Assembly: GCA_900467685.1 (NCBI GenBank)
Contig: UBQX01000029.1
Coordinates: forward strand, 1-64,000
Source of the DNA: Hyphomicrobiales bacterium
GTDB lineage: Bacteria; Pseudomonadota; Alphaproteobacteria; Rhizobiales; Rhizobiaceae
Direction of reading: 5' to 3'
DNA: 64,000 nt
Positions 51,524 to 60,191 of this stretch are shown here, one piece after another. The notes beneath the pieces are model-generated. The model searched no databases and was not told the origin of the DNA. It worked only from the letters and a program-made list of their open reading frames with translations. A program made the translations under genes and the position numbers. Each line of letters begins with the position of its first letter. Within the stretch, counting starts at the first letter, position 1.

Positions 51524-52244
51524 GACCGGCTCCGAAATAGGCTTGCGCGATATCCGCGCGGGTGACGTCGGATGACAGGCTCTCGAGCGTGATATGCCCT
51601 TCGAGCATGCAGTAAAGGCGATTGGACGCGCGCTGGGCCAGCATCACATCCTGTTCCACGATGATGATCGATGTGCCGGTTTTGGCGATCTCCGGCAGGA
51701 CTTCATAGATCTCGCGGATGACCTTCGGCGCGAGACCGAGCGAGATCTCGTCGCAAAGCAGAAGCCGGGGCTGGGCGAGAAGCGCCCGGCCGATTGCCAC
51801 CATCTGCTGCTGGCCGCCCGAGAGTTTTTCGACCTGGGCGGCGCGCTTTTCCTGAAGGATGGGGAAGAGCTTGTAGATGCGTTCCAGCGTCCAGGTCTTG
51901 TCGGCCGCCTTGCGGGCGTGGTCGATGGCGACCTTGAGATTATCCTCGACCGACATGCCGGCAAACAGCCGCCGTCCCTCTGGCACCATGGCGACGCCGA
52001 GCTGGACCATGTGATGCGGCTGGCTGCCGCCGACCGGCTGATCTTCGAACAGCACCATGTCGCGACCGACGGGCAGAAGGCCCATCAGCGCGCGCAGGAA
52101 CGTCGACTTGCCGGCGCCGTTTGCGCCGATCAGCGCGACGACCTCGCCGGGCGCGATGCGAAAATCGACGGAAAAGAGGGCCTGAAAGTCGCCATAGCGG
52201 GCGATCAGGCTCCGTGTCGAAAGAAGAGATGGCGTCGATGTCAT
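51510..52244 (-). CDS. ABC transporter ATP-binding protein (LivF-like)
   Basis: A 244-residue ATPase: Walker A 'GANGAGKST', signature 'LSGGQQQMV', Walker B 'LLLCDEISLGL', switch 'IIVEQDVMLA'. It is closely similar in layout to the LivF at 30.7 kb. It overlaps livG by four bases. Confidence 0.92.
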   Translation of the reverse strand: MTSTPSLLSTRSLIARYGDFQALFSVDFRIAPGEVVALIGANGAGKSTFLRALMGLLPVGRDMVLFEDQPVGGSQPHHMVQLGVAMVPEGRRLFAGMSVEDNLKVAIDHARKAADKTWTLERIYKLFPILQEKRAAQVEKLSGGQQQMVAIGRALLAQPRLLLCDEISLGLAPKVIREIYEVLPEIAKTGTSIIIVEQDVMLAQRASNRLYCMLEGHITLESLSSDVTRADIAQAYFGAGHEVA

Positions 52245-52966
52245 GCCTCGATCCCCATGTAAACGCGCTGGACATCCGGATTGGCGATCACCTCCTTCGG
52301 CGGCCCGTCGGCGATTTTCTCGCCGAAATTCAGGACGAGGAGCCTGTCGGCCACCGCCATGATCGCGTTCAGCACGTGTTCGATCCAGATGATGGTGATG
52401 TTGCGCTGCCGGATCTGCCGGACGAGTTCGACGAGCTGGCGGGCCTCTTCTTCGGTCAGTCCGCCGGCGATTTCGTCGAGCAGAAGAAGGCTCGGATTAC
52501 TGGCGAGCGCGCGGGCAAGTTCCAGCCGCTTTCTGTCGAGAAGTGTGAGTGACCCGGCCGTCAGATTGGCCTTGGCGGCAAGTCCACAATCTTCGAGGAT
52601 CGACGCGCAGAACGCGTTTGCCTGTCTTTCGCTCAGCGATGCGCCGAACATGGCCGCGACCATCAGGTTCTCGAATGTCGTCATGCCCGCATAAGGCTTC
52701 GGAATCTGGTAGGTGCGGCCGATGCCGCGGCGACAGCGCTTGTGCGGCGCCTCGGAGCGCAACGCCTCACCCTTGAAGGTGAATTCACCCGCGTCCAGCG
52801 TCGCATCGCCGCTGATCATGTTGAACAGCGTCGTTTTGCCCGCCCCGTTCGGTCCGAGTATGCCGAGGATTTCGCCGGCGCGGACTTCGATATCCACCCC
52901 TTGCAGGACCCTCAGCGCACCATAGGATTTCGAGATCCCGGTGCCCGATAGAATGATCTGCGCCAT
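52241..52966 (-). CDS. ABC transporter ATP-binding protein (LivG-like)
   Basis: A 241-residue ATPase: Walker A 'GPNGAGKTT', 'GIGRTYQIPKPYAG', Walker B 'LLLLDEIAGGL', switch 'WIEHVLNAI'. 'PQPFG/PKPYAG' and 'DEIAGGL' are shared with the LivG at 30 kb, so the two transporters belong to one branch of the family. A strong hairpin separates it from the binding-protein gene. Confidence 0.92.
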   Translation of the reverse strand: MAQIILSGTGISKSYGALRVLQGVDIEVRAGEILGILGPNGAGKTTLFNMISGDATLDAGEFTFKGEALRSEAPHKRCRRGIGRTYQIPKPYAGMTTFENLMVAAMFGASLSERQANAFCASILEDCGLAAKANLTAGSLTLLDRKRLELARALASNPSLLLLDEIAGGLTEEEARQLVELVRQIRQRNITIIWIEHVLNAIMAVADRLLVLNFGEKIADGPPKEVIANPDVQRVYMGIEA

Positions 52967-52997
52967 CGCATGCTCTTTGTCTGCTTTGGAAAAAGTT

Positions 52998-53041
52998 GCC
53001 TCCGGACGGACGGACAGAATCCGATCCGTCCGTCCGGAGGC
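52998..53041 (-). terminator. 17-bp perfect hairpin between binding-protein and livG genes
   Basis: GCCTCCGGACGGACGGA (52998-53014) and TCCGTCCGTCCGGAGGC (53025-53041) pair perfectly around a 10-base loop. In the direction of transcription it is followed by AACTTTTT. This is a strong intrinsic terminator-like structure just after the binding-protein stop; partial read-through would give less transporter than binding protein. Confidence 0.75.
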
Positions 53042-53053
53042 GTCCTGGGAGGA

Positions 53054-54349
53054 TCAAGACCACTTGATCGGCTGGAGCTTGGCTTCCGGCTCGATCAGCT
53101 TGCTGACGGAGTTGTCGACGATCTTCAGATCGTACATCCACTTGTCGCTCTTCACCCACTGACCGCCAAAGATAGGCGTCTTGCAGATATTGGCATGCGG
53201 TCCGGCGCCGAACTTGATCGGACCGACGAGCGTGTTGAGGTCGGTCGCTTTCAAAGCATCGCGCACGGAGGTGCGATCCATGGGGTCCTTGGCGCGCTTC
53301 AGCGTGTCGATGGCAACTTCCCACAGCGCATGGGCATAGCCCAGCGGCTGGATCCATTGCTTCTTCATCTTGGCTTCCCAGGCGTTTGCCACATCGCGGC
53401 TGACCTCGCCGGTGAGCGACGACTTGAACGGGAAGGCGGGCGTCCACCAGACTTCCGAGCTCATGCCTTCGCCAAGCGGCCCCATCGCCTCGACGCCGGA
53501 GGGGAAGAGCAGGGCTGCCGCAACAGTGACGACCTTCGGATTGAACTTCTGCTGGCTGCACTGTGTGATGAAGGTCTTCAGGTCCGACACATAGGTGATC
53601 CCGCCGACGATGTCGCAGCCGCCGCTCTTGTATTCCGAGATCTGCGCGGAGAAGTCGTTCGTGCGCGGCTGGAACATGCTCGGCACGATGGTCTGGAAGC
53701 CGGCTTTCTGGACAGACGGCGGCAGGCCATAGTCGTTGTTGCCCCATGTTTCGCCATCCGCGTTGCGCGGAAACAGCATGCCAACCTTCTTATTCGTGTC
53801 CGCCGACTGCCAGAGACCGACAAAGGTCGCGAGCGCGTCTTCGAGACCCCAGAAGAAGTGATAGGTCCAGTCGAAGGGCTTCTTGTCGCCACCGCGGGGC
53901 ATGACGAAAGCCTGCCAGGGGGCGGCGGACGAAATGCTGGGCACGCCGTTGAGTTCCGCCTGATCGGCGGCCGAGTTGATGACGTCGGTGGTCGAGGCAG
54001 GTATCAGAAGCTGGACGTTGTCGTTCAGGATCAACTCGCCCGCAAGCTCGGCCGACTTGTTGGGGTCGGACTGGGCGTCGCGGACAAGGATCTCGACCTC
54101 ATAGGTCTTGCCGTTGTTCTCGATGCCCTTTTCCAGCAGCTTCTTGACGATCTCGACCGTGTAGCCGTCGGATTCACCGAAGGGCGATAGCGGTCCGGTC
54201 AGCGGGCTGATGAAGCCGACCTTGATCTTGCCCCCGGCAGCGCGGGTCAGTCCCGGCATGGCGAGTGTTGCGGCGGCTGCCCCCATGGTTTTCAGCGCTG
54301 TGCGACGCGAAAGCCGCGTCTGGCTGATGCCTTCCAATAGTGTTTTCAT
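53054..54349 (-). CDS. ABC transporter substrate-binding protein (HAAT family) with Tat signal
   Basis: A 431-residue periplasmic binding protein. The leader 'SQTRLSRRTALKTMGAAAATLAMPGLTRA' carries the twin-arginine motif SRRTALK. The mature part starts GGKIKVGFISPLTGPLSPFGE; 'FPRNADGETWGNNDYGLPPSVQKAGF' and 'SSEVWWTPAFPFKSSLTG' match the binding protein at 28.6 kb ('STEIWFNRQLPFKSSLNG'). Together with the aromatic-type regulator nearby this suggests an aromatic or amide ligand, by inference. Confidence 0.92.
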   Translation of the reverse strand: MKTLLEGISQTRLSRRTALKTMGAAAATLAMPGLTRAAGGKIKVGFISPLTGPLSPFGESDGYTVEIVKKLLEKGIENNGKTYEVEILVRDAQSDPNKSAELAGELILNDNVQLLIPASTTDVINSAADQAELNGVPSISSAAPWQAFVMPRGGDKKPFDWTYHFFWGLEDALATFVGLWQSADTNKKVGMLFPRNADGETWGNNDYGLPPSVQKAGFQTIVPSMFQPRTNDFSAQISEYKSGGCDIVGGITYVSDLKTFITQCSQQKFNPKVVTVAAALLFPSGVEAMGPLGEGMSSEVWWTPAFPFKSSLTGEVSRDVANAWEAKMKKQWIQPLGYAHALWEVAIDTLKRAKDPMDRTSVRDALKATDLNTLVGPIKFGAGPHANICKTPIFGGQWVKSDKWMYDLKIVDNSVSKLIEPEAKLQPIKWS

Positions 54350-54429
54350 GCTCTCCTCCCGTTGTTGAAAATTGGCTCCGGATCATCTCCTCCACGATCC
54401 GTCCCCGCTCATGAATAAGTCTGCCGGTT

Positions 54430-55263
54430 TCAGTCGCCGGGGCGCAGATGCAGCCCCCCGTCGATGACCATCTGTGCGCCTGTCACGTAGGACGAGGCGG
54501 GCGAGGCGAGATAAAGCGCCAGCCCCTTGATCTCGGACGTCTCGGCGACCCGGTGCAGAACCGACCATTTCTCGAAGGCGGCCCGGTCAGCGACATTGCG
54601 CAGGCGTCCACCGGCGATGTTGGTGATGAACGGTCCCGGCGCGATGGCGTTGACGAGAATGTTGTACCGACCAAGCTCCATCGCGGCTTGACGCACCAGA
54701 TGCGCCACGCCCGCCTTGGCCGGCATGTAGGGCGTGCCGACGATCCCGTCATTGTAGAGTGCGGCGCAGGACGAGGTCGCAATAATCCGTCCGCCCCCCG
54801 TCTGTTTCATGTAATAGGCCGACAGCTTGATCGTGTTGAAGACGCTTGTCAGGTTGGTAGCGATCACCTTGTCCCAATGCTCGTCCTCGAGATTGTCGAT
54901 TTCGCCATGGGGGTTGCGCTCGCCCTCGGGCGTCAGGAAGCCCGGTCCGGCATCAATGCCGGCATTGGCAAAGACAATGTCAATGCTGCCGTGTTCGGCA
55001 AAGACCTTGGCAAAGGCCTCCGCCATATTCGTCCGGTTCGTGACGTCGACGACCTGTCCCCAGACATTGCCGCCCCATACATTTCCACCCGCCTTGCGCA
55101 ATTCGTCGAGCGTCTTGTCGAGTTCGGTGCGGCTGATGTCGAAGAGGCAGACCCTGGAGCCGTTCTCGGCCAGAACCTCCGCATAGGCGCGGCCAAGTCC
55201 GCTGGCCGCACCGGTGACGATGGCCGACTTCCCGGCCACATTGAACATTTCCTGCAGTGACAT
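54430..55263 (-). CDS. SDR family oxidoreductase
   Basis: A 277-residue short-chain dehydrogenase: 'AIVTGAASGLGRAYAEVLAE', 'IVFANAGIDAG', catalytic pair in 'PYMPAKAGVAHLV', terminal 'GAQMVIDGGLHLRPGD'. The segment GGNVWGGNVWG near residue 60 is a short in-frame duplication (bases 55057-55086). It lies between the cupin and binding-protein genes and is likely co-transcribed with both. Confidence 0.9.
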   Translation of the reverse strand: MSLQEMFNVAGKSAIVTGAASGLGRAYAEVLAENGSRVCLFDISRTELDKTLDELRKAGGNVWGGNVWGQVVDVTNRTNMAEAFAKVFAEHGSIDIVFANAGIDAGPGFLTPEGERNPHGEIDNLEDEHWDKVIATNLTSVFNTIKLSAYYMKQTGGGRIIATSSCAALYNDGIVGTPYMPAKAGVAHLVRQAAMELGRYNILVNAIAPGPFITNIAGGRLRNVADRAAFEKWSVLHRVAETSEIKGLALYLASPASSYVTGAQMVIDGGLHLRPGD

Positions 55264-55292
55264 GCGAGCGATCCGTATCTCGATGAAAGGCT

Positions 55293-55808
55293 TCAGATGA
55301 ACATTTCGTGGTTGATCGGAATGCCCTTTTCCTCGCAGTAGCTCGTGTAGTGGTTGATGAACCAGAAGACGTCGGCCGTGAAATCGTACTCGCCCTTCTC
55401 ATCGTAGAATTCGATGGGGCCGTTGATCCAGAAGATCGCCTTCACACCGTTCGGATCGTCGGAATAAAGCGTGTGGTCGGTGCCCGGCAGTTCGTAGATG
55501 AAGTCGCCGGGACGTGCGACCCAGCTATACTCGTAATAGGCAAAGGAGCCTTCCAGCGTCAGCGCGGAGACGACGCCGCGATGGCGATGCGTGCCGATGC
55601 GCCCGCCGCCCTTGACCCAGAGAATGTTGGCGACCGAGTTCGTTCTGACGTCGAAACAGAAATGCTTGATCGCCGCGCTGTCACCGAAGGGAACCCATGG
55701 GTTCTTGTCGTCGTCGCCTGGAATATGAGCACCTTCGCGGGCATATTTCAGGATCGTCTGGTGATGCGGCTCTTCCGGAAGTCTGACGATTTGCGCCGGC
55801 TTGTTCAT
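55293..55808 (-). CDS. Cupin dioxygenase of the 2,4'-dihydroxyacetophenone dioxygenase family
   Basis: A 171-residue single-domain cupin. The metal-binding stretch 'GGRIGTHRHRGVVSALTLEGSFAYYE' and the second cupin strand 'ARPGDFIYELPGTDHTLY' provide the His ligands. Members cleave the C-C bond between a carbonyl and hydroxymethyl group on an aromatic ketone, giving an aromatic acid and formate; others of the family have unknown substrates. It is the first gene of an operon divergent from an aromatic-sensor regulator, which strengthens the aromatic assignment. GGGAGGAG precedes the ATG. Confidence 0.82.
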   Translation of the reverse strand: MNKPAQIVRLPEEPHHQTILKYAREGAHIPGDDDKNPWVPFGDSAAIKHFCFDVRTNSVANILWVKGGGRIGTHRHRGVVSALTLEGSFAYYEYSWVARPGDFIYELPGTDHTLYSDDPNGVKAIFWINGPIEFYDEKGEYDFTADVFWFINHYTSYCEEKGIPINHEMFI

Positions 55809-56010
55809 GGAAAATCTCCTCCCGATTTTTCCTGTTTCAGCAAGTTGAGGCAGTCTGGATTTCGGATCTGAAACTGGTCAACGCAAGAATCTGGGAAAAC
55901 TTTCCAACCGCAGATGATTTCCATCAAATATTTGGAACGAAAAGATAAAATTCGTCGCTGCAGTGCGGCAGGGGTGAAGGTGCGTCATCGGTACGCGATT
56001 TTTGATGAAT

Positions 56011-56037
56011 GAAATGATGATTTCGGTTTATCATTTC
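56011..56037. promoter_or_regulatory. Inverted repeat upstream of the XylR-like gene, candidate activator site
   Basis: GAAATGAT (56011-56018) and ATCATTTC (56030-56037) are a perfect 8-bp inverted repeat with an 11-base spacer, in the 284-base divergent region. Size and position suit the Fis-type DNA-binding domain of the neighbouring regulator. I could not find a convincing -24/-12 sigma-54 promoter before the cupin gene. Confidence 0.5.
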
Positions 56038-56092
56038 GTTAAATTGTACGCCGCGCTCGCCGCAGTGCATGCAGTGGAAACGGGAGGGTTGA

Positions 56093-57703
56093 ATGAAGAT
56101 CAACAACGGTCAGGAGGCGCTGCTCGACAGGGGCGGTCGCCCGACGCTACGTGAATTGCTGGCGCATCTGGTCTTCAGTCCGGTCAATGGCGTGCTCCGC
56201 CTCGGAAATACACGGATGGTGCTGCAAAGAACGAGCTTCCTGAGCCATCTGCGCGAGGAGATCGTCCGCAATTACGGGCGCGAGGACGCCTACGTCCTGC
56301 TCATGCGCCTCGGGTTCCAGGCGGGCGTCGAGGACTCGCGATTTGTGCGGACTTCGTGGCCGAACCTGGATGCCGGCGACGCTTTCACCGCCGGTACAAG
56401 ATTGCATACGGTCAGCGGGGTGACCCGCGTCGAAACGGTCTTCAACGACTTCGACTTCAAGAAGGGCAAGTTTTCCGGCGAATTCCTCTGGCATGAAAGC
56501 GCCGAGGCCTCCGAGCACCGCAAGCATTACGGCGATGCGGCAGAACCCGTCTGCTGGTCGCTTGTCGGCTATGCCTCCGGCTATGCGACGCATTCGCTTG
56601 GCAAGCTGATCGTCTACAAGGAGATTGAGTGCAAGGCGATGGGGCACAAGCACTGCCGGGTCGTCGGCAAGCCTGCTGATGCCTGGGGCGAAGAAGACCC
56701 GACGGTGCAATTGTTCCGCCGCCAGATCATGCCGCGCTATCTCAGCGAGGAGATCCGCGCGCGTCCGCCGCAGTCGAGCTCGCGGCCGATTTCCAAGGAT
56801 GGAGCTGCACGGCTGGAGGCTGCCGTCGTGGAACCGGTACGGGCGCAACTGGAGCGACTTGCAGCCTCGAGCCTACCGGCGTTGATCTCCGGCCCTGTCG
56901 GCAGCGGCAAGGTGATTGCCGCGAATTATCTGGCGAGACTCGTGCTTCCGGGGGGCAGGCCCCCGGAGATGGTTTCCGGACACGGATTGTCGCAGGAACG
57001 GCTCGCAGCGCTGCTCGCGCCCGCCACGGGCCGTTCGGGAAGCCGGCAGGTGCTGGTGCTCCAGGATCTGGAGGCGCTCGATCCCGGCGCGCAGGCCCTG
57101 TTGGAGAACTTTCTGCGCCCGACATTTCAAGTGCCGCGTCATCAGCCGCTACTGATTGTGTTGACTGAGGCCGCACCTTGGGCATTCGGCTCCGATGCCC
57201 GCCTTCGTCCTGCAATCCGGCGTATCCTTTCGACGGTGCAGGTGACGATGCCGTCTCTGGCTGACCGCCGAAAGGACGTTCCGGAGATCGCTCGATGCAT
57301 GGCCGAGGTCATCGCGGAGAAGATCCACATGCCTGTCAGGGAGCTTGGTCGCGGTGCGGAGGAGCTACTTGCCGACATGTATCTGGCCGAAAATCTTGTT
57401 GGTCTCGAAGCGATCCTGACGACCGCTATTCTGGAGGCCACGCCCCTGCAGCAGATCGATGCCGCAGCGATTGAACGTGCTGCGCAGGCTCTCCGTTTCG
57501 GGGCGGACGCACCAGCCGGTCGGAGCGACCTCGAGTCAGCAGCACTCGCCGCATTCCATGCAGACGGGTTCGACATCGAGCGTCTCAACGAGATTCTTTA
57601 TCGCCTTGCGATGAAGCGAGCGTCGGGAAATGTCGCTCAGGCCGCACAGATGCTTGGACTGACCCGCCCTCAACTGGCCTACCGACTTAGAGAGCAAGCG
57701 TGA
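56093..57703 (+). CDS. XylR/DmpR-like aromatic-sensing regulator with degenerate AAA+ domain
   Basis: A 536-residue protein with the layout XylR_N (about 18-125), V4R (about 130-195, with Cys180 and Cys188 in 'CKAMGHKHCRVVG'), an AAA+-like region (about 235-440) and a Fis-type helix-turn-helix (about 495-536, 'ASGNVAQAAQMLGLTRPQLAYRLR'). In NtrC-class activators the AAA+ domain has an intact Walker A, the GAFTGA loop and Walker B 'DE'. Here Walker A is GPVGSGKV, the GAFTGA loop is absent, the Walker A to B distance is short, and Walker B reads LVLQDLEAL. It may therefore work without sigma-54. Divergent from the cupin operon, it probably senses its aromatic substrate. Confidence 0.88.
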   Translation: MKINNGQEALLDRGGRPTLRELLAHLVFSPVNGVLRLGNTRMVLQRTSFLSHLREEIVRNYGREDAYVLLMRLGFQAGVEDSRFVRTSWPNLDAGDAFTAGTRLHTVSGVTRVETVFNDFDFKKGKFSGEFLWHESAEASEHRKHYGDAAEPVCWSLVGYASGYATHSLGKLIVYKEIECKAMGHKHCRVVGKPADAWGEEDPTVQLFRRQIMPRYLSEEIRARPPQSSSRPISKDGAARLEAAVVEPVRAQLERLAASSLPALISGPVGSGKVIAANYLARLVLPGGRPPEMVSGHGLSQERLAALLAPATGRSGSRQVLVLQDLEALDPGAQALLENFLRPTFQVPRHQPLLIVLTEAAPWAFGSDARLRPAIRRILSTVQVTMPSLADRRKDVPEIARCMAEVIAEKIHMPVRELGRGAEELLADMYLAENLVGLEAILTTAILEATPLQQIDAAAIERAAQALRFGADAPAGRSDLESAALAAFHADGFDIERLNEILYRLAMKRASGNVAQAAQMLGLTRPQLAYRLREQA

Positions 57704-57970
57704 CCCCGGTGCCGAAGACCCCTTGTTTAGACGATGCGATCGGACTTGTCGGACCGCGCAGGGGCGCGAGTCGAAGTGGCATAGTCTGGCAACGTATCAA
57801 GACGCCCATGTTTTCAGATCGAGGGCGGAGGAAAACTTGGACCACCAGGGAGGTAGATCATGCATTCCTATACAGACAGACTTCGATCGGTTGAACCCCA
57901 TATCCAATGCGCCGATGGTTCATTGTGCGAAGGGTTATTCGGCGGTCGCCATATCCCTTATCCCTGATGA

Positions 57971-59953
57971 TCATGTCGTATGCTCCGGGGCGCCTTGGAC
58001 GAGGTGGAACTCCGGGGAATTGACGAGGTGCAGATAGCGTTCGAATTGGATCAGAACGTCGCCGATAATCTGATCCGGCGACAGTCCCATGATGTCATAA
58101 CCGCTATTGCCGCTCGAGAAGAAGGTTCTGGCTTCGTAGCGGAACTCCGCTTCGCCGGCCCGGATGGTCGTGAAGTTCGCCACCCGATGCTTCTGAACCG
58201 AGACGCCGTAAATGAAGTCGCGCACGTCAGAGGCCGGAGATCGAAGGGTGACGAGGCCGGGTGCCTCGCGGACGACATCCGTTGGCCTTCCCCTTGACTG
58301 AAGTTCGGCAGCGACCTTGTCCAAGGCCGGCCCGACCTTCTCGTCGACGAAACGGGTCACTTCTTTCTCCGTCGCGACGTTGAGCATCAGAGCAAGTCTC
58401 CGCTGCCAGGTCTGACCGAAGGCTGGCTCTGCTGGCACAGGATTTCGGTGGCTGTGAACCTCACGCTGCGCCAGATCCTGCTGCATTCCAAGATAGAGGG
58501 ACACCACCAGGGCCAGCATCACTATGGTGAAGGGAAGGGCGCTGGCGACGGTCGCAGATTGCAGCGCGGACAAGCCACCAGCCATCAGGAGACAGGCCGC
58601 GACGATCCCTTCCATCGAACACCAGAAGATGCGCTGCGTGACGGTAGTTTCCGTTTCGCCTCCTGCCGCGATGGAATCCACGACAAGTGCGCCGGAATCT
58701 GCCGAGGTGATGAAGAAGATGGAGACGAGAAGAACTGCCAGCGTCGACGTGATGCCCGAGAGAGGCAGGTACTCGAAGAAGCGGAAAAGGCCGACGGACA
58801 CGTCCTGTGAAATTGCAGCGCCCAAAGCGCCATTGGCCACGCCGGCGTCGATTGTCATCGCCGTGTTGCCGAAGACCGTCATCCAGAAGAATGTGAAGCC
58901 GGCAGGGATGAAGAGCACGGCAGCCACAAATTCCCGCACCGTCCGGCCGCGGGAAATACGGGCGATGAACATTCCTACAAACGGCGACCAGGAAATCCAC
59001 CAGGCCCAGTAGAACAGGGTCCACGAGTCGATCCAGGGTGTTGGCTCATATGCGTAGATGTTGAAGGTTCTCAGGACAATCGTATCGAAGTAAAGGCCGA
59101 GGTTCTGCACGAAGTCCCGGAATAGCTGGGTTGTGGGTCCGACAACCAGCACGAACAGCATGAGCAGAACCGCGACGACGAGATTCGTTTCGGAAAGAAT
59201 TCGCACGCCCTTGTCGAGACCCGTCACCACCGAAATCGTGGCCATGCCGGTGACAACAGCGATCAGGACAAGCTGGACTGAGGTGCTGATCGGGAGCCCG
59301 ACAAGGTGGTTGAGCCCGGCGTTGATCTGGGCAACGCCGACGCCAAGCGACGTCGCGATGCCGAACATCGTGCCAACGATGGCGAATATGTCGACGGCGT
59401 GCCCGACAGGGCCGTTGATCCTGTTCTTGAGCAGGGGATAGAGACCAGAACGAACCGTCAGCGGCAGATTGTACCTATAGCCAAAGTAGGCGAGCGACAG
59501 GCCGACCACGGCGTAGATCGCCCAGGCGTGGATACCCCAGTGGAAGAAGGTCACGGTCATGGCTTCGCGCATCGCCGCCACGGTCTTCGGTTCGGCTGTT
59601 GGCGGGGCCATATAATGCGTCATGGGTTCACCCACGGCATAGAACATGAGGCCAATCCCCATGCCCGCGGCGAACAGCATCGCGATCCACGAAACAAAGC
59701 GGAAATCCGGAACGGAATCGTCCGGTCCCAGCTTGAGCTGGCCAAACCTGCCGAAACAAAACAACAGCATCGCTGCCAGGAATATCCCGACGGACAACAG
59801 ATAGAACCATCCAAACGCGCCCAATATCGAACCCTGGATGGCAGCAAACAGCACCTGCGCCTGGCCCGGGAGCGCGATCCCGACACCGACGAACAGCGCG
59901 ATCAGGATGACCGATCCATAGAATACCGGGGGATTGATGATGAAAGATTTCAT
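57971..59953 (-). CDS. BCCT family choline/betaine transporter (BetT-like)
   Basis: A 660-residue secondary transporter: 12 hydrophobic segments, '[16 protein letters not shown]' and the Trp-rich '[29 protein letters not shown]' of the betaine-choline-carnitine family, then a long hydrophilic C-terminal domain (about 505-660) like the osmosensing tail of Bet[15 protein letters not shown] at 59953 is the family's usual start; the frame extends 40 residues further across a candidate promoter. It would import choline or glycine betaine under osmotic stress. Confidence 0.9.
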   Translation of the reverse strand: MKSFIINPPVFYGSVILIALFVGVGIALPGQAQVLFAAIQGSILGAFGWFYLLSVGIFLAAMLLFCFGRFGQLKLGPDDSVPDFRFVSWIAMLFAAGMGIGLMFYAVGEPMTHYMAPPTAEPKTVAAMREAMTVTFFHWGIHAWAIYAVVGLSLAYFGYRYNLPLTVRSGLYPLLKNRINGPVGHAVDIFAIVGTMFGIATSLGVGVAQINAGLNHLVGLPISTSVQLVLIAVVTGMATISVVTGLDKGVRILSETNLVVAVLLMLFVLVVGPTTQLFRDFVQNLGLYFDTIVLRTFNIYAYEPTPWIDSWTLFYWAWWISWSPFVGMFIARISRGRTVREFVAAVLFIPAGFTFFWMTVFGNTAMTIDAGVANGALGAAISQDVSVGLFRFFEYLPLSGITSTLAVLLVSIFFITSADSGALVVDSIAAGGETETTVTQRIFWCSMEGIVAACLLMAGGLSALQSATVASALPFTIVMLALVVSLYLGMQQDLAQREVHSHRNPVPAEPAFGQTWQRRLALMLNVATEKEVTRFVDEKVGPALDKVAAELQSRGRPTDVVREAPGLVTLRSPASDVRDFIYGVSVQKHRVANFTTIRAGEAEFRYEARTFFSSGNSGYDIMGLSPDQIIGDVLIQFERYLHLVNSPEFHLVQGAPEHTT

Positions 59954-60071
59954 ATGCGCAGATGCCCTTTCCACAGTCTTCCCGAGCAAGTTTGCTCCGG
60001 ATTTTCCGGCAATTTCATTCTTGGCCGTGACATAAGGTTGCCGTTCAATCGCCGATCGTTGAAAGAGTAAC

Positions 60072-60096
60072 AACGCGCGAGCGGCGATTTGGCTCC
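60072..60096 (-). promoter_or_regulatory. Possible EcfG-type promoter for the BCCT gene (weak)
   Basis: On the minus strand GGAGC (60096-60092), 16 bases, then CGTT (60075-60072). The alphaproteobacterial general-stress consensus is GGAAC-N16/17-CGTT, so one base differs. It is correctly placed for a transcript beginning near 60065 and for the BetT start at 59953. Listed because two similar promoters lie nearby. Confidence 0.35.
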
Positions 60097-60191
60097 ATCT
60101 TCTTCAGCCGAGTTTGCCTGTGTACGCATCGCAAGCGAAGAACCGCACGGCAGGCGTTGACCCGACGGAAGCTGGGGCCTATCGCTTGGGC

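Noticed and set aside
55809-56092. Sigma-54 (-24/-12) promoter for the cupin operon
   Set aside because: The nearest match has one base too few between the GG and GC elements and poor flanks.
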